15,377 bases of DNA from Oxalobacteraceae bacterium UBA6704 (GTDB taxonomy: Bacteria; Pseudomonadota; Gammaproteobacteria; Burkholderiales; Burkholderiaceae_D), in the NCBI GenBank assembly GCA_002454505.1, contig DKJA01000024.1, positions 1-15,377 of the forward strand. Direction: 5' to 3'. Under the pieces are notes generated by a model. It was given only the letters and a program-made list of their open reading frames with translations, was not told the origin of the DNA and ran no database searches. Each line of letters starts with the position of its first letter. Within the stretch, counting starts at the first letter, position 1. The position numbers were made by a program, and so were the translations under genes. Of the stretch, positions 7,601-14,957 are shown in pieces.

Positions 7601-10600
7601 CGTCTGGCTGGCCCGTTCGGTCGACGTCTACACGCGCCTGCGCACCGGTGACGCGCAGCTGACGCTGACGGGGCCGGACGGCGAGAAGGTCGTCGTCAGC
7701 AACGTCGAGCGTTTCGTGTTCGACGGCGGCACCACGCTGGACTGGGCCGCCGTGACGGGCGATATCGCCGGCCCCGGCAGCCAGACGCTGACCGGCGCCG
7801 AGGGTGCCGACACGCTCGACGGCGGCGCCGGCGCCGACCTGCTGGTCGGCGGCCTGGGCGACGATACCTATGTGGTGGACAATGCCGCCGACCGCATCGT
7901 CGAACTGGCGGGCGAGGGCACCGACACCGTGCGCGTGGCGATGGCCGGGGGCACGTACGTGCTGGCGGCGAACGTGGAACATGCCGCGATCACCGGCGCG
8001 GCGGCCGTGAACGTGACGGGCAACGAACTGGCCAACCGGCTGACGGGCAATGCGGCCGCCAACACGCTGGCCGGCGGCGCCGGCAACGACACGCTGGACG
8101 GTGGCGCCGGCATCGACCGCCTCGACGGCGGCGCGGGCGACGACCTGTATTACGTCGACAACGCGCGCGATACGGTGATCGAAGCGGGCGGCAACGGCAT
8201 CGACACGGTCGTCACGACAGTGGCCGCGTGGACGCTGGCGGCCAATGTGGAAAACCTCGCCTACGAAGGCGCGGCCAGGGCTACGCTGACGGGCAATGGC
8301 GAAGCCAACCTGATCGCCGGCGGCCAGGGCGGCGGCGTGCTGAGCGGCATGGCCGGCAACGACACGCTGGCCGGCGGCCGCGGCGCGGACAGCCTGCTGG
8401 GCGGCGACGGCGACGACCTGCTGCAGGGCGGTGCCGGCAACGACACGGTGGACGGCGGCAACGGCCTGGACACCGCCGTCATCGATGGCCTGCGCGCCGC
8501 GTGGACCGTCACGCGCACGGCGGACCGCGAACTGCGGCTGCAGAACGGCGCCACGGTGGTACTGGCGCGCAATGTGGAAGACTTCGCGTTCGCCGACGGC
8601 ACGGTGGCGTTCATCGAGCTGGTGAAGAACAACACCGCCAGCGCGTGGGCGGACAGCCTGACCGGCACGGCCGGTGCCGACCTGATGGACGGCAAGGGCG
8701 GTGCGGACACGCTGGCCGGCCTGGACGGCGACGACATCTACGTGGTGGACCGCAGCGACGACGTGGTGGTCGAGGCGGCCGCTGGCGGCACCGACACCGT
8801 GCGCGTGGCGATCGCCACGGCCGGCGCCACCTATGTGCTGGCCGAGAACGTGGAGAACGCGGACGTGACGTCCGCGGCTGCCGCCAACGTGACAGGCAAT
8901 GGCGCCGCCAACCGGCTGGCGGGCAATGCGGCGGCCAACACGCTGGCCGGCCTGGATGGCGACGACACGCTCGATGGCGGCGCCGGCAACGACGTGCTGG
9001 ACGGCGGCAACGGCCACGACAGCCTGCTGGGCGGCCTCGGCAACGACAGGCTGGCGGGCGGCACCGGCAACGATACGCTCGACGGCGGTGCCGGCAACGA
9101 CACGCTGACGGGCGGCGAGGGCGACGACGTGTACGTCGTCGATGCGGCCGGCGACATCGTCGTCGAACTGGCCAACGGCGGCGTCGACACGGTGCGCACG
9201 GCGCTGGCGAAATATGTGCTGGCCGCCAATGTGGAAAACCTCGTCTACACGGGCAGCGCGTCCTTCGGCGGCACGGGCAATGCGCTGGCCAACGGCATCG
9301 ACGGCGGCAGCGGCAGCGACGTGCTGGCCGGCGGCGCCGGCAACGACACGCTGCGCGGCCACGGCGGCAACGACACGCTCGACGGCGGCGCCGATGTCGA
9401 CACGGCCGTGTTCGATCTGGCGCGCGGCAGCTACCAGGTCAGCGCGCTGGTGGCCGGCGAAACGGTGGTGGCGGGCAGCGACGGCAGCAGGACCGTGCTG
9501 AAGAACATCGAGAACGTGCTGTTTGCCGACGGCACGCTGGTGCTGGCGGAACTGCTGCAGGGCGCCATTACGACGGGCAACGATGTGCTGACGGGCACCG
9601 CCGGTGCGGACGTGATGGACGGCAAGGCCGGCGCCGACACGATGACGGGCCTCGACGGCGACGACATCTATGTGCTCGACAATGCGGGCGACCGCATCGT
9701 CGAACTGGCCGGCGGCGGGACCGACCTGGCCCGCGTGGCCTATACCGTGGCCGGCAAGACTTACGCGCTGGAAGGGGAAGTGGAACACGCCACCGTCACC
9801 GGCACCGTGGCCACGCACCTGGCCGGCAACGGGCTGGACAACCAGCTGACGGGCAATGCGGCCTTCAACATGCTCGACGGCGGCGCCGGCAACGACAGCC
9901 TGTTCGGGCTGGCCGGCAACGATTCGCTGGCGGGCGGTGCCGGCGACGACCTGCTCGATGGCGGCGCGGGCAACGACACGATGGCCGGCGGCGACGGCAG
10001 CGACACGTATGTCGTCGATGCGGCCGGCGACCTGGTGCGCGAGCTGTCCGGCGACGGCGGCATCGACACGGTGCTGACGGCGCTGGCATCGTACACGCTG
10101 GCCGCCAATGTGGAGCGGCTGGAATACACCGGCAAGCTGGCCTTCGCCGGCACCGGCAACGAGCTGGACAACACGATCGTCGGCGGCGCCGGCGCGGACC
10201 GGCTTAATGGCGGGGCCGGCAACGACGTGCTGGTCGGCGGCGCCGGCGCCGACACGCTGACGGGCGGCAGCGGCGCCGACACGTTCGTGCTGCACAAGGG
10301 CGCCATCGACACGGTGACCGACTTCCTGTCCGGTACCGACACGATCGTGTTCGACGGCAGCTTCGCCGCCGGCACGGAGCTGGTGCTCGTCGGCACGAAC
10401 GCCAGGGTGCTGACCGCAGCGGGTGCGGCGGCTGTCATCGGGACGGCGGACGCGGCCTATGCGAAAGGCGATACGGCATTGTTTGTGGTTGGCAATGGCA
10501 GCGCCAGCGCCGTGTTCCACTTCACGTCCAGCGGCAACGATGCCGTGGTATCGGCTGCCGAGCTGACGCAGGTGGCCGTGCTGACGGGCGTGAAGACGGT

Positions 10601-10640
10601 GGCCGCGGGCGACTTCCAGTTCTCCATGGATTTCGCCTGA
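4620..10640 (+). CDS. Giant RTX exoprotein with propeller-like and Ig-like domains
   Basis: A 2006-residue secreted protein, by inference a type I secretion substrate. Residues 1-272 hold an RTX block of calcium-binding GGxGxDxx nonapeptides. Residues 273-635 hold seven repeats of about 50 residues built around GG(F/W)VVAWQ followed by V-x-RF-x-x-x-G, probably a seven-bladed beta-propeller. Residues about 670-752 form an Ig-like domain (VTGTADAGAQVTLYDGG to TATDALGQVSPAS). Residues about 778-1890 form a long RTX array, with eight YVVDxxGDxVVE to NVENL to GTGNxLxN spacer modules and DTAxxxG to FADGT modules between repeats. I count about 60 nonapeptides in all. The C-terminus (SGADTFVL, DTVTDFLSGTDTIVF, then a beta-rich hydrophobic tail) is of the type I signal class. 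No protease or other catalytic motif is visible. The ATG at 4620 has GGAG six bases upstream; this excludes the only cysteine, in the 13-residue upstream extension, leaving a Cys-free protein as usual for such substrates. Confidence 0.95.
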   Translation: MTVRLMGPMVFGGMYDDVQYGTDLGDIVVGGYGWLGDAGNDLVLAGAGDDLIYGSDGADTLDGGAGNDRVDYGGAYGAVTVDLVLGRVQDGSGTGDDTLISIEQVALTMFDDSVRGDGADNLFIGRGGNDTLDGGAGFDIASYAGAAGAVTVSLAAGSATGADGTDTLRNIEGVTGGAHADKLTGDSGANLLDGGAGNDTLAGGAGNDTLVGGGGDDTAVYSGSFADYRVTTLADGRLSVADLRAAGDGTDTLTGIRHLQFADQTVDLAAAGRIVAADAGGQAIAGLADGSYVLAWQAGGTVQMRHYDAAGTPLGSAATVGGANAAAPAVAALYDGGWVVAWQAGTDLAVQRFNTDGTPNGAQQSLGSGKSAPAVTATIDGGFVVAWQGQGADAADVRAMRFDWQGQAQGEAAVATATAGRQAAPAVAEQDNGYMVAWQSDNGSSHNVVVRQFRWDGEATTGEIRLATAGVVSSVGIATLYGAGGTAVAGTVVSWIQDDGQAATPDDAVLVQRFDAAGSAIGTPVQVANAGFQHAAAVTGLRDGGFIVVWDSVAADGTSAILGRHYLADGTAAGAAWQVSQGQSSSQSAGVAGTPTVTEAADGAVFVSWTTVAADGTSRVWQQLVDPDGAAEFVAAGNGGEPPAAPAFTVQAVQAAVAAAALAHGAPGAGTIDSGTFAKGHVLVTGTADAGAQVTLYDGGLVVARVTAGGDGAWQVEFARLASGRHEFSATATDALGQVSPASQAVALTVLGTIDGTAGHDGEAYFLAQGADASAQLIAAGAGNDTINGGGGADTLDGGAGNDTYVIDNDGVTVVEAVNGGTDTVRASVDVVLADNVEHLVITGTAGRAGTGNALNNSLTGGNGNDTLDGGAGNDTLSGGNGDDVYVVDAAGDSVRENANAGNDTVRTTLAAYTLGANLENLERIGDAAFVGTGNALANVIAGGAGNDRLDGGAGNDTLRGNGGNDTLTGGAGSDVIHVGAGSATVDGGADSDTVWLARSVDVYTRLRTGDAQLTLTGPDGEKVVVSNVERFVFDGGTTLDWAAVTGDIAGPGSQTLTGAEGADTLDGGAGADLLVGGLGDDTYVVDNAADRIVELAGEGTDTVRVAMAGGTYVLAANVEHAAITGAAAVNVTGNELANRLTGNAAANTLAGGAGNDTLDGGAGIDRLDGGAGDDLYYVDNARDTVIEAGGNGIDTVVTTVAAWTLAANVENLAYEGAARATLTGNGEANLIAGGQGGGVLSGMAGNDTLAGGRGADSLLGGDGDDLLQGGAGNDTVDGGNGLDTAVIDGLRAAWTVTRTADRELRLQNGATVVLARNVEDFAFADGTVAFIELVKNNTASAWADSLTGTAGADLMDGKGGADTLAGLDGDDIYVVDRSDDVVVEAAAGGTDTVRVAIATAGATYVLAENVENADVTSAAAANVTGNGAANRLAGNAAANTLAGLDGDDTLDGGAGNDVLDGGNGHDSLLGGLGNDRLAGGTGNDTLDGGAGNDTLTGGEGDDVYVVDAAGDIVVELANGGVDTVRTALAKYVLAANVENLVYTGSASFGGTGNALANGIDGGSGSDVLAGGAGNDTLRGHGGNDTLDGGADVDTAVFDLARGSYQVSALVAGETVVAGSDGSRTVLKNIENVLFADGTLVLAELLQGAITTGNDVLTGTAGADVMDGKAGADTMTGLDGDDIYVLDNAGDRIVELAGGGTDLARVAYTVAGKTYALEGEVEHATVTGTVATHLAGNGLDNQLTGNAAFNMLDGGAGNDSLFGLAGNDSLAGGAGDDLLDGGAGNDTMAGGDGSDTYVVDAAGDLVRELSGDGGIDTVLTALASYTLAANVERLEYTGKLAFAGTGNELDNTIVGGAGADRLNGGAGNDVLVGGAGADTLTGGSGADTFVLHKGAIDTVTDFLSGTDTIVFDGSFAAGTELVLVGTNARVLTAAGAAAVIGTADAAYAKGDTALFVVGNGSASAVFHFTSSGNDAVVSAAELTQVAVLTGVKTVAAGDFQFSMDFA

Positions 10641-10690
10641 AAGGCTGTCGCGTGACGGCAGGAAGGCGGGCCGCCCCGTAGCGGCGCGTA

Positions 10691-10719
10691 TTGACAGGCC
10701 CGGTGGGGGCGGCAATACT
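10691..10719 (+). promoter_or_regulatory. Sigma70-like promoter for the histidine kinase
   Basis: A perfect -35 hexamer TTGACA (10691-10696), a 17-bp spacer, and AATACT (10714-10719, four of six matches to TATAAT) lie 80-108 bp before the kinase ATG. This suggests the kinase is transcribed separately from the RTX gene, although no strong terminator is visible between them. Confidence 0.6.
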
Positions 10720-10798
10720 CGGCCACCGCCACTCGCCGAGCGAACATGACTTCACCGCGCCGCCACCCGCCTCAGTCATCACCACGTGGCATCACCCA

Positions 10799-12277
10799 AT
10801 GAGCGCACATCCCGTCCTGGCCAATGCAACGGCCATCCTGGACAGCATTCCCGACGCGTTTCTCGCCGTCGACGAACACTGGCAGATCGTCTATGTGAAC
10901 CGGGCTGCCGAGCAGCTGCTGGTCGGCGTCGGCGGACCGCTGCTGGGCGCCAATATGTGGGACGCCTATCCCGGCCTGGCCGGCACCGATTTCGAACGCC
11001 TGTACCTGGAGACGGCGGCCGAGCGCACGCATGGCAAGTCCACCGGCTACTATGCGGACCATGGCCGCTGGTACGAGGCCAGCGCTTTCCCGTCCGGCAA
11101 TGGCATCGCGATCTATGTACGCGACGTCAGCGCCAGCTTCACGTCCGAGCGGGCCATGCGCCGCAGCGAGGCGCGCTACCGCTCGCTGTTCGACTCCATC
11201 GACGAAGGGTTCTGCCTGATCGAGATGCTGTTCGACCGCGACGGCATGCCGTGCGACTACCGCTTCATCGAGACCAACCGCGTGTTCAAGGCCAATACCG
11301 GCCTGACCGACACCATCGGCAAGCGCATCCGCGAGCTGGTGCCCACGCACGAGCAGCACTGGTTCGACATCTATGGCGACGTGCACCAGACCGGCAAGCC
11401 GGTGCGCTTCGAGCAGGAGGCGAAAGGCCTCGACCGGTGGTACGACGTGTATGCGTTCGCGGTGGACGACGAGGAGGGCCGCCAGGTGGCGGTGCTGTTC
11501 AAGGACATCACCGAACGCCGCCGCCGCGAGCACGAGCTGGAAAATACCTCGCGCGCCAAGGACGAATTCCTGGCGATGCTGGCGCACGAACTGCGCAATC
11601 CGCTGGCGCCGATCAGCGCGGCGGCCGACGTGCTCGGCATGCCGGGCGCCGACACGGCGCGCATCGGCCAGATCCTCGGGCGGCAGGTGCGCCACATGAA
11701 GATGCTGGTGGACGACCTGCTGGACGTGTCGCGCGTGACGCGCGGCCTGACGGTGCTGGAAAACATGACGGTGGACCTGGTGCCGCTGGTACGGCTGGCC
11801 GTCGAGCAGACCCAGCCGCTGATCGACGAGCGGGGCCACCGGCTCGCCGTCGACCTGCCGGCCGGCCCGGTCGCCGTGTTCGGCGATCCGAAGCGGCTGG
11901 TGCAGGTGACGGCCAACCTGCTCAACAACGCCGCCAAGTACACGCCCCGCGGCGGCCGCATCGCGCTGCGGCTGGCCGTGCCGGCCGCTCAGCCCGATCA
12001 GGTGCAGCTGACGATCCAGGACAACGGCATCGGCATGCCCGCCGCGCTGATCGACCGCGCCTTCGACCTGTTCACGCAGGGCCAGCGCGAAGCGGACCGT
12101 GCGCAGGGCGGGCTGGGCGTGGGGCTGGCGCTGGTGCGCACGCTCGTCGAGCTGCACGGCGGCTGCGTCGTCGCCGCCAGCGCCGGCCCCGGCGAGGGCT
12201 GCACCTTTACCGTCACGCTGCCGCGCGTGGAAGCCTCAACGGGGACTGTCCCTGCAAGGGACTGTCCCCGGGGTTGA
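10799..12277 (+). CDS. PAS-PAS sensor histidine kinase (soluble, no receiver domain)
   Basis: A 492-residue cytoplasmic sensor kinase. Two PAS-type domains span about residues 8-115 and 122-240, the second ending in the typical LFKDITER. The HisKA dimerisation domain follows, with the H-box EFLAMLAHELRNPLAP and phosphoacceptor His263. The ATPase domain shows the N-box NLLNNAAKYT (373-382), G1 box DNGIGM (408-413) and G2 box GLGVGLALV (438-446). No transmembrane segment or receiver domain is present, so it should sense an intracellular or diffusible cue and signal to a separate regulator, which is not in this window. The ATG at 10799 lacks a clear ribosome-binding site; the frame is open upstream into the promoter. 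Oddly, residues 482-492 and the stop codon come from repeat copy 3, so the native C-terminus was probably replaced or extended by the repeat. Confidence 0.94.
   Translation: MSAHPVLANATAILDSIPDAFLAVDEHWQIVYVNRAAEQLLVGVGGPLLGANMWDAYPGLAGTDFERLYLETAAERTHGKSTGYYADHGRWYEASAFPSGNGIAIYVRDVSASFTSERAMRRSEARYRSLFDSIDEGFCLIEMLFDRDGMPCDYRFIETNRVFKANTGLTDTIGKRIRELVPTHEQHWFDIYGDVHQTGKPVRFEQEAKGLDRWYDVYAFAVDDEEGRQVAVLFKDITERRRREHELENTSRAKDEFLAMLAHELRNPLAPISAAADVLGMPGADTARIGQILGRQVRHMKMLVDDLLDVSRVTRGLTVLENMTVDLVPLVRLAVEQTQPLIDERGHRLAVDLPAGPVAVFGDPKRLVQVTANLLNNAAKYTPRGGRIALRLAVPAAQPDQVQLTIQDNGIGMPAALIDRAFDLFTQGQREADRAQGGLGVGLALVRTLVELHGGCVVAASAGPGEGCTFTVTLPRVEASTGTVPARDCPRG
12241..12277 (+). repeat. GGGGACTGTCCC-type 3'-end repeat, copy 3 (inside the coding end)
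   Basis: Two half-units, GGGGACTGTCCC and AGGGACTGTCCCC, joined by TGCA and followed by GGGGTTG, match copy 2 almost base for base. Unlike copies 1 and 2 it overlaps a coding region: it encodes GTVPARDCPRG and the TGA stop of the histidine kinase. Its orientation relative to the gene is the same as in the other copies. Confidence 0.8.
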
Positions 12278-12328
12278 CGTTGTCCTCTGGCTCGATTACG
12301 CCGTAGCGGTAAGCAGGGCGGCAAGCAC

Positions 12329-12381
12329 ACCTGGGTCAGGCATTAATTCGATCTCCGATCGAATTAATGCCTGACCCAGGT
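12329..12381. terminator. Perfect 25-bp inverted repeat between convergent genes
   Basis: Arms 12329-12353 and 12357-12381 are exact reverse complements around the 3-base loop TCC. The arm begins ACCTGGGTCAGGCATT and its inner half is AT-rich, unlike the surrounding sequence. TTTT (12381-12384) closes the plus-strand side, so it can act as a terminator for the kinase; there is no T-run on the minus side. It ends six bases from the stop codon of the convergent membrane protein gene. The GGGTCAGGCATTAATT core recalls REP-type palindromes mobilised by RAYT transposases in related bacteria, an assignment made from memory. Confidence 0.75.
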
Positions 12382-12386
12382 TTTGA

Positions 12387-12872
12387 TCAAGCGGTAACGA
12401 TACGCGGGGCTGGCAAGGCGCGCAGCGCGCGGCCGGCGAACAGGCCGTTGAAGATGCCGAACAGCGCGCTGGCCGTCATCGCGAAGCCGGCCTGCTGGGC
12501 GAGTGCGGGCTGCACTGCGCAGCTGACGGCCACCGTGTACTTGGTGAAGAACACCGCCAACATCAGTACCAGCGGCAGCCAGCTGCCCCGCTGCAGCACG
12601 CCATTGCCGGCCTGCGCCAGCGGCGCGGCGGTACGCCAGCCCACCGCCGCACCCAGCGTGGCGCCGGCCAGCCACGGTGCCAGCGCCATGGCGTCCAGGC
12701 CGAAGCGGTGGGCGATCTCCTGCAGTGCCAGCACCGCCATCACGGCCGGGATGACGAACACCTGCCGCCGCGGCACCACGCGGTCGCGGCTGGCGGCGAT
12801 GCCGCGCCAGACCAGGACGCCGAGGATGATCCAGACGTAGAACGGGGTACGGGTAACGATCTGTTGCAGCAT
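12387..12872 (-). CDS. Small multi-spanning membrane protein (DUF6622-like)
   Basis: A 161-residue predicted inner-membrane protein with hydrophobic segments at about residues 10-24, 38-52, 63-79, 98-120 and 128-147. Landmarks are VWRGIAASRDR after helix 1, the RGSWLPL stretch (95-101), VFFTKYTVAV (107-116) with a conserved-looking Lys-Tyr inside a helix, and ALFGIFNGLFAGR near the C-terminus. This combination resembles proteins labelled DUF6622 in Burkholderiales, as far as I can recall; the biochemical role is unknown. The start is well supported by AGGAG eight bases upstream of the ATG. The gene converges on the histidine kinase and its upstream region carries the 11-bp tandem repeats, a possible control site. 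The amidase gene lies about 215 bp upstream on the same strand behind a terminator, so the two are probably separate units. Confidence 0.8.
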   Translation of the reverse strand: MLQQIVTRTPFYVWIILGVLVWRGIAASRDRVVPRRQVFVIPAVMAVLALQEIAHRFGLDAMALAPWLAGATLGAAVGWRTAAPLAQAGNGVLQRGSWLPLVLMLAVFFTKYTVAVSCAVQPALAQQAGFAMTASALFGIFNGLFAGRALRALPAPRIVTA

Positions 12873-12889
12873 GATGGGCTCCTGGTTTG

Positions 12890-12955
12890 GGTTGACTTGC
12901 GATCGACCGGTGGTTGACCGGGTATCGAACGGGTATCGACCGGTGGTCGGTTGCG
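12890..12955 (-). repeat. 11-bp tandem repeats upstream of the DUF6622-like gene
   Basis: Successive 11-mers on the plus strand read GGTTGACTTGC, GATCGACCGGT, GGTTGACCGGG, TATCGAACGGG, TATCGACCGGT and GGTCGGTTGCG. The four central units are the most alike, with core TCGACCGG. The 13-base word ATCGACCGGTGGT recurs exactly 33 bp apart. The array starts 18 bp upstream of the gene start. The period is close to one helical turn, so all units would face the same side of the DNA, as in a multi-site operator; the role is inferred. Confidence 0.65.
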
Positions 12956-13047
12956 ATGGAGTCATCATGCCGGGCCGCCCGGCGCGGTGCCAGGCGGTTG
13001 CGACGAAACGGGGGCAGGGTGGAGCCAAACCGGGCGCGCAGGTCGTG

Positions 13048-13065
13048 AAAAGCCGGCCCCGGCTT
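13048..13065 (-). terminator. Intrinsic terminator of the amidase gene
   Basis: On the minus strand AAGCCG pairs with CGGCTT around a GGGC loop, and the descending arm runs into TTTT. It lies about 20 bp after the amidase stop codon. The stem is short and GC-rich and the T-run is only four bases, so termination may be partial. Confidence 0.55.
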
Positions 13066-13086
13066 GCGCGCCGGGTGCCAAGAACC

Positions 13087-14862
13087 TCAGAACCCCGGCG
13101 GCCGCTCGCCGGCCACGCCGGCCAGTTTTTCCAGCGCCATGCCGGCGCGGGCCAGCGTGCCTTCGTCGAACAGCCGGCCGATCAGCGTTACGCCATGGGG
13201 CACGCGCCGCGGCGGCGTGAACTTCGGCAGCGGCCGTGAAGGGTGGGGTGCCCAGTCGCTGCGCGCCTCGGCCACGTGGACGAAGCCGGTGCGCAGCGTC
13301 AGCGACGGGTGGCCCGTGTTGTTCGACACGACCAGCATCTCGTCGCGCAGCGACGGCACCAGCAGCACGTCGACCTGCTCGAAGATGGCGGCCATGCGCT
13401 GCGCCACCATGCGGCGCAGCCGGTCGGCCTGCACGAAATCGACGGCGGACAGGAAGCGCGCCTCGCGCAGCAGGTTCGGCCACGCGTCCGGAGTCTGCTC
13501 GGACAGCTTGTCCATGCGGCCATCGAGCGTCCATTCCTCGAACGCGGCGGCCGCCTCGGCAAACAGGATCGTGTTCAGCGTGTGGTAAGGCCAGTCCGGC
13601 AGCGCCACCGGCACCGGTTTCATGCCGGCCTTCTTCGCCAGTTCCAGCGCGGCGCGGTCGACGTCGTTGGCCGGTGCCTCGCGCAGCCATTCGGGCAGGT
13701 AGCCGATGCGCAGGCCGCGCGCGGAGCCCACCGCATCGAAGTCCAGCCGGGCGTGGACGCTGGCCTCGTCGCCCGCATCCGGGCCGGCGATCGCGCGCAG
13801 CACCAGCATCGCGTCTTCCACCGAGCGGGTCATCGGACCCAGCTTGTCGAGCGACCAGCACAGCGTCATCGCGCCCGTGCGCGGCACGCGGCCGAAGGTG
13901 GGACGCAGGCCCGTCACGCCGCAGCGCATGCTGGGGCTGACGATCGAGCCGCCCGTCTCGCTGCCGATCGTGAACGCCACCAGCGCGGCGGCCATCGCGG
14001 CACCGGGGCCGGCGCTGGAGCCGGACGCGCCTTCTTCCGGCAGCCACGGATTCATCGTCTGCCCGCCGAACCAGATGTCGTTCATCGCCAGTGCACCCAG
14101 TGACAGCTTGGCCAGCAGCACGGCGCCGGCATCGTGCAGCCGTGCGACGACGGCGGCATCGGTAACGGGAATGCGGTCCTTCAGCGGTTCGGCGCCCCAG
14201 GTGGTGGCGATGCCCGCCGTGTCCAGCAGGTCCTTCACGCCATACGGGATGCCGTGCAGCGCGCCCCGGTAACGGCCCGCGGCGATCTCGCGGTCGGCCG
14301 CGCGGGCCTGTTCCAGCGCCTGTTCCGGCAGCAGCGTGATCACCGCGCGCAGCTGCGGGTCGAGGCGGCGGATGCGTTCCAGGTAGATCGTCGTCAGCCG
14401 CTCGGACGTCAGCTTGCCGCTTTCGATCCAGCGCGACAGGTGGGCCACGCTGGCGTAGGCGATGTCGGCATCGGCGGCCGGCAGCGGGCCCGGATCGGCC
14501 ATGCTGCGCACGAAGCGCGCGCGCGGCGGGCCGGCCTTGGTGCCCGGCAGCACCGGGTCGAAACGCGTGGCGGGAGCGCCCTCGATCTTCAGCTGCTTCG
14601 CGCCGCTGCGGCGCTTCATCAGGCCCGCCAGCGATGTGGGCCACGTCTGCGCGGCCATCTGGCGCTGCGCCGGCGTCATCGTCACCTGCATCAGCTTTTC
14701 CGCTTCGGCAAACGTCGCCGGCGTCACCTGCGGGCCGGTCGGGGGCAGGGTGGCGAACGTCGGTGGCGATGTGGCAGCCGTCGGTGGCGGCGTCTGGGCG
14801 GCGGCGGAAGCGGCGGCCAGCAGGCCGGGCGTGGTGAGCAGGAAACGGCGGCGGTCTGTCAT
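13087..14862 (-). CDS. Tat-exported amidase-signature family hydrolase
   Basis: A 591-residue amidase-signature enzyme, predicted to hydrolyse an amide or ester outside the cytoplasm. The N-terminus MTDRRRFLLTTPGLLAAASA has a twin-arginine motif, a hydrophobic core and a likely cleavage site near residue 22, followed by a Pro/Thr-rich stretch to about residue 47. The amidase domain starts near residue 130. Its Ser-cisSer-Lys triad is readable: Lys210 in GIPYGVKDLLD, the cis-serine at Ser282/283 in GASGSSAGPG, and the nucleophile Ser306 in GSETGGSI. The RPTFGRV segment and the C-terminal HGVTLIGRLFDEG also fit. The ATG at 14862 is chosen because the signal peptide begins there; no strong ribosome-binding site is visible and an upstream extension lacks signal features. 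The substrate is not predictable from sequence; aryl-amide, peptide-amide and nylon-oligomer hydrolases share the fold. Confidence 0.93.
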   Translation of the reverse strand: MTDRRRFLLTTPGLLAAASAAAQTPPPTAATSPPTFATLPPTGPQVTPATFAEAEKLMQVTMTPAQRQMAAQTWPTSLAGLMKRRSGAKQLKIEGAPATRFDPVLPGTKAGPPRARFVRSMADPGPLPAADADIAYASVAHLSRWIESGKLTSERLTTIYLERIRRLDPQLRAVITLLPEQALEQARAADREIAAGRYRGALHGIPYGVKDLLDTAGIATTWGAEPLKDRIPVTDAAVVARLHDAGAVLLAKLSLGALAMNDIWFGGQTMNPWLPEEGASGSSAGPGAAMAAALVAFTIGSETGGSIVSPSMRCGVTGLRPTFGRVPRTGAMTLCWSLDKLGPMTRSVEDAMLVLRAIAGPDAGDEASVHARLDFDAVGSARGLRIGYLPEWLREAPANDVDRAALELAKKAGMKPVPVALPDWPYHTLNTILFAEAAAAFEEWTLDGRMDKLSEQTPDAWPNLLREARFLSAVDFVQADRLRRMVAQRMAAIFEQVDVLLVPSLRDEMLVVSNNTGHPSLTLRTGFVHVAEARSDWAPHPSRPLPKFTPPRRVPHGVTLIGRLFDEGTLARAGMALEKLAGVAGERPPGF

Positions 14863-14957
14863 GAAGGGATTTGGTCGGCGGGAGGACCGGCAAAGTCTAA
14901 CAGTTCCGTCGCGCTGTTGCATAAGCGTCACGATAGCGCGTGCCGTCAGGTGGGGGG

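Noticed and set aside
6951..10270. CRISPR-like spacing of repeated DNA in the RTX gene
   Set aside because: The repeats lie in frame within one long coding sequence, vary in spacing, and encode calcium-binding nonapeptides; there are no unique spacers of constant length.
4605..10715. 2036-codon minus-strand open frame as a gene
   Set aside because: It is the exact antisense of the RTX gene in codon register. Its translation is Val/Ala/Gly/His/Arg-rich repeat with no domain, and it lacks a ribosome-binding site. The opposite strand gives a textbook RTX protein with a good start.
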